Program-made: the position numbers and the translations under genes
Origin: CAZEHJ01 sp964512485
GTDB taxonomy: Bacteria > Bacteroidota > Rhodothermia > Rhodothermales > UBA10348
Direction: 5' to 3'
Assembly (NCBI GenBank): GCA_964512485.1
Contig: CAZEHJ010000041.1
Location: forward strand, 1-30,129
Length of the DNA stretch: 30,129 nt
Part shown: positions 28,902 through 30,129 of the stretch, piece after piece
Layout: each line of letters begins with the position of its first letter
Position numbering within the stretch: position 1 is the first letter of the stretch
Notes under the pieces: model-generated
What the model saw: the letters and a program-made list of their open reading frames with translations, nothing else
What the model was told of the DNA's origin: nothing
Databases searched by the model: none

Positions 28902-30129
28902 AGCGCGCAATCCCGCTCATAGTGCTGTTTGTGATCAGCTGCGTCTTTGTAGCCGGCAGAACCGTTCCTGCGTGGAATACCGTTTTTCCCGAGGATAGCG
29001 ACCACACGATGTTACTCGGAGTGGACAGCTATTTCCACCTTCGACACGCTGAGTACTCCGAGTCAGACTTTCCCAATCACCTGCGTCTGGACCCGGGAGC
29101 GCACTATCCATCGGTCGAACATCAGCAGTATTCGGGTCTGTACAATCTGGGACTGGCGGCTGTGGCCAGAGGTGTTCGATTTGTGACGGGAGAACCGGCG
29201 AATCTTGCAGCCATCGCCGCCTATTCCCCGGTTTTTCTGGCTCTGGCAACGCTCCTCCTTCTTTTTGTGCTGCTGAAAGACCTGTTTGGGGACTGGTGGG
29301 GCCTCGGAGGTGCAGCTCTGTTCACATTCCACTCCGGCTTTAATCTGGCGAAGACGACACTGGGCTTTGCAGATCAACATGCTCTTGAGGTATTTCTTGC
29401 CATTGGAGTCCTGTGGGGCCTCAATCGGGCACTCCGGTTACGCCACCCCATCTCGAGCGTGAGATTCTGGCTGCAAATGGTCACCTGCGCGCTGCCACTG
29501 GCTGCCCTCCCGTTTTCGTGGATCGGGTATCCCCTGTTTATGGTGATCACCTCAGTCTATGTGGTCGTCGTTCTGTTGGGTGACCTGATTCACGATCACT
29601 CCGAAAGCGACCCTGCTGCTCGTCCCGGGCGTCAGCTGGCGGCCTTTCTGCTCTGCTCCGTGCTCCTGATTGTCGTCACGACCTGGTTGTTTCCAGAGTG
29701 GAAAATGGAACTCGTCGGGAATATGTACCGCTGGACGCTCATCGGATTGATGTTGCTGGCGGTCTTATCGGTTTTGATTGACTTCTTGAAGGACCGTTTC
29801 CTGGAGGACGCATCTGCTTCAAAGCGGGTTGGATGGACCGTTGCCCTCTTTGTTCTACTGACAATCGTGGGCTGGCTGTTCATCAATTACCACCCCAAAG
29901 GCGGCGAATTCTGGTACTGGTTGACTTTCGAACGCGGTCAGGATGTGGCGGAGCAGCAAGCTGTAACCGTGCCGGGAGTATTCACGATGTACGGGCTTTC
30001 CGCAGCACTGGCCCTGATGGCAGTAGCGGCGCTTGTCGTAGCGTTGATCCGCCGACGCGTCCCACCGGAGGTGCTCGCCTCAGGTGCGTTCAGTATTGTT
30101 TGTGTCTGGATCTGGATAGGGACCAATGA
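28898..30129 (+). CDS. STT3/AglB-like oligosaccharyltransferase-type GT-C protein, N-terminal part
   Basis: 410 codons are present and the window ends before the stop. A first membrane span is followed by a large outer loop with 'GVDSYFHLRHAEYSESDFPN' (Asp43 to Arg49) and 'LRLDPGAHYP', which match the 'D.y.H.R....FP....D' acidic motif of STT3/AglB/PglB. A second acidic motif 'TTLGFADQHALEVFL' (Asp159, Glu164) fits the 'G..D.h..E' loop of the same family. About nine further spans follow. The catalytic WWDYG domain should lie beyond position 30129, so full function is not verified. Such enzymes move a lipid-linked glycan onto asparagine. The start ATG overlaps the VanZ-like stop. Confidence 0.75.
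   Translation, partial: MKRAIPLIVLFVISCVFVAGRTVPAWNTVFPEDSDHTMLLGVDSYFHLRHAEYSESDFPNHLRLDPGAHYPSVEHQQYSGLYNLGLAAVARGVRFVTGEPANLAAIAAYSPVFLALATLLLLFVLLKDLFGDWWGLGGAALFTFHSGFNLAKTTLGFADQHALEVFLAIGVLWGLNRALRLRHPISSVRFWLQMVTCALPLAALPFSWIGYPLFMVITSVYVVVVLLGDLIHDHSESDPAARPGRQLAAFLLCSVLLIVVTTWLFPEWKMELVGNMYRWTLIGLMLLAVLSVLIDFLKDRFLEDASASKRVGWTVALFVLLTIVGWLFINYHPKGGEFWYWLTFERGQDVAEQQAVTVPGVFTMYGLSAALALMAVAALVVALIRRRVPPEVLASGAFSIVCVWIWIGTN

Overview
The window reads as a chromosomal piece (a scaffold with one run of 100 N) from a Gram-negative bacterium of the Bacteroidota/Rhodothermota/Gemmatimonadota type. Evidence for this is inferential: lipoproteins with LxxC lipoboxes, an outer-membrane beta-barrel partnered with a metal ABC system, an orphan FtsX/MacB-like permease paired with a PadR regulator, a TolB/WD40-like kinase C-terminus, few clear Shine-Dalgarno sequences, and moderate GC. 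I see no phage, plasmid, IS, CRISPR, tRNA or rRNA.

Layout. 1-234: 3' end of a TolB-like/WD40-type protein (+). 244-3237 (-): a metal-uptake locus with an outer-membrane barrel, a TroA/ZnuA-type binding protein and an ABC-3 permease, but no ATPase. 3320-4129 (-): ArsR-type repressor followed by an SRPBCC/AHSA1 protein, separated by a 13-bp tandem repeat, with two abutting 16-bp palindromes at the arsR start. 4261-6194 (+): dppD-dppF-like ATPases. 6191-17833 (-): a long, tightly packed operon: SDR, dipeptide-type binding lipoprotein, DppB, DppC, a type-I periplasmic binding protein fold without signal peptide, an AstE/AspA-type zinc deacylase, a DUF6282-type metal hydrolase, a family-5 binding protein without signal peptide, an AroM-family protein, a hydantoinase/allantoinase-type amidohydrolase and a DapA-superfamily lyase. 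The two units converge and their stop codons share the palindrome CTAG, so one ABC importer (BC on -, DF on +) is split over two convergent transcripts.

17942-18820 (-): secreted protein with two NTF2/SnoaL-like domains. 18830-18929: assembly gap bordered by a 17-bp tandem repeat. 19257-21290 (+): UspA-like protein, secreted YncE-like beta-propeller, antibiotic-biosynthesis-monooxygenase-like protein, closed by a strong bidirectional terminator. 21371-24312 (-): PadR regulator and FtsX/MacB-like permease with ATGA overlap. 24451-26586 (-): penicillin-acylase-family lipoprotein. 26804-30129 (+): CBM9-like lipoprotein, VanZ-like membrane protein, and the N-terminal 410 residues of an STT3/AglB-like oligosaccharyltransferase-type GT-C protein, tightly spaced or overlapping.

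Best candidate for an undescribed system: the dpp operon at 4261-17833. It couples a dipeptide-type importer to hydantoinase, AroM (Asp/Glu racemase-like fold), AstE-like deacylase, DUF6282, a DapA-like lyase and an SDR, plus two intracellular ligand-binding proteins. A reasonable inference is import and stepwise dismantling of a cyclic-amide or N-acylated amino-acid-like substrate, with the signal-less binding proteins acting as cytoplasmic ligand carriers or sensors. The substrate cannot be read from the sequence. Second candidate: the VanZ-STT3 pair with a CBM9 lipoprotein, and a hairpin/short-ORF leader in front of it.
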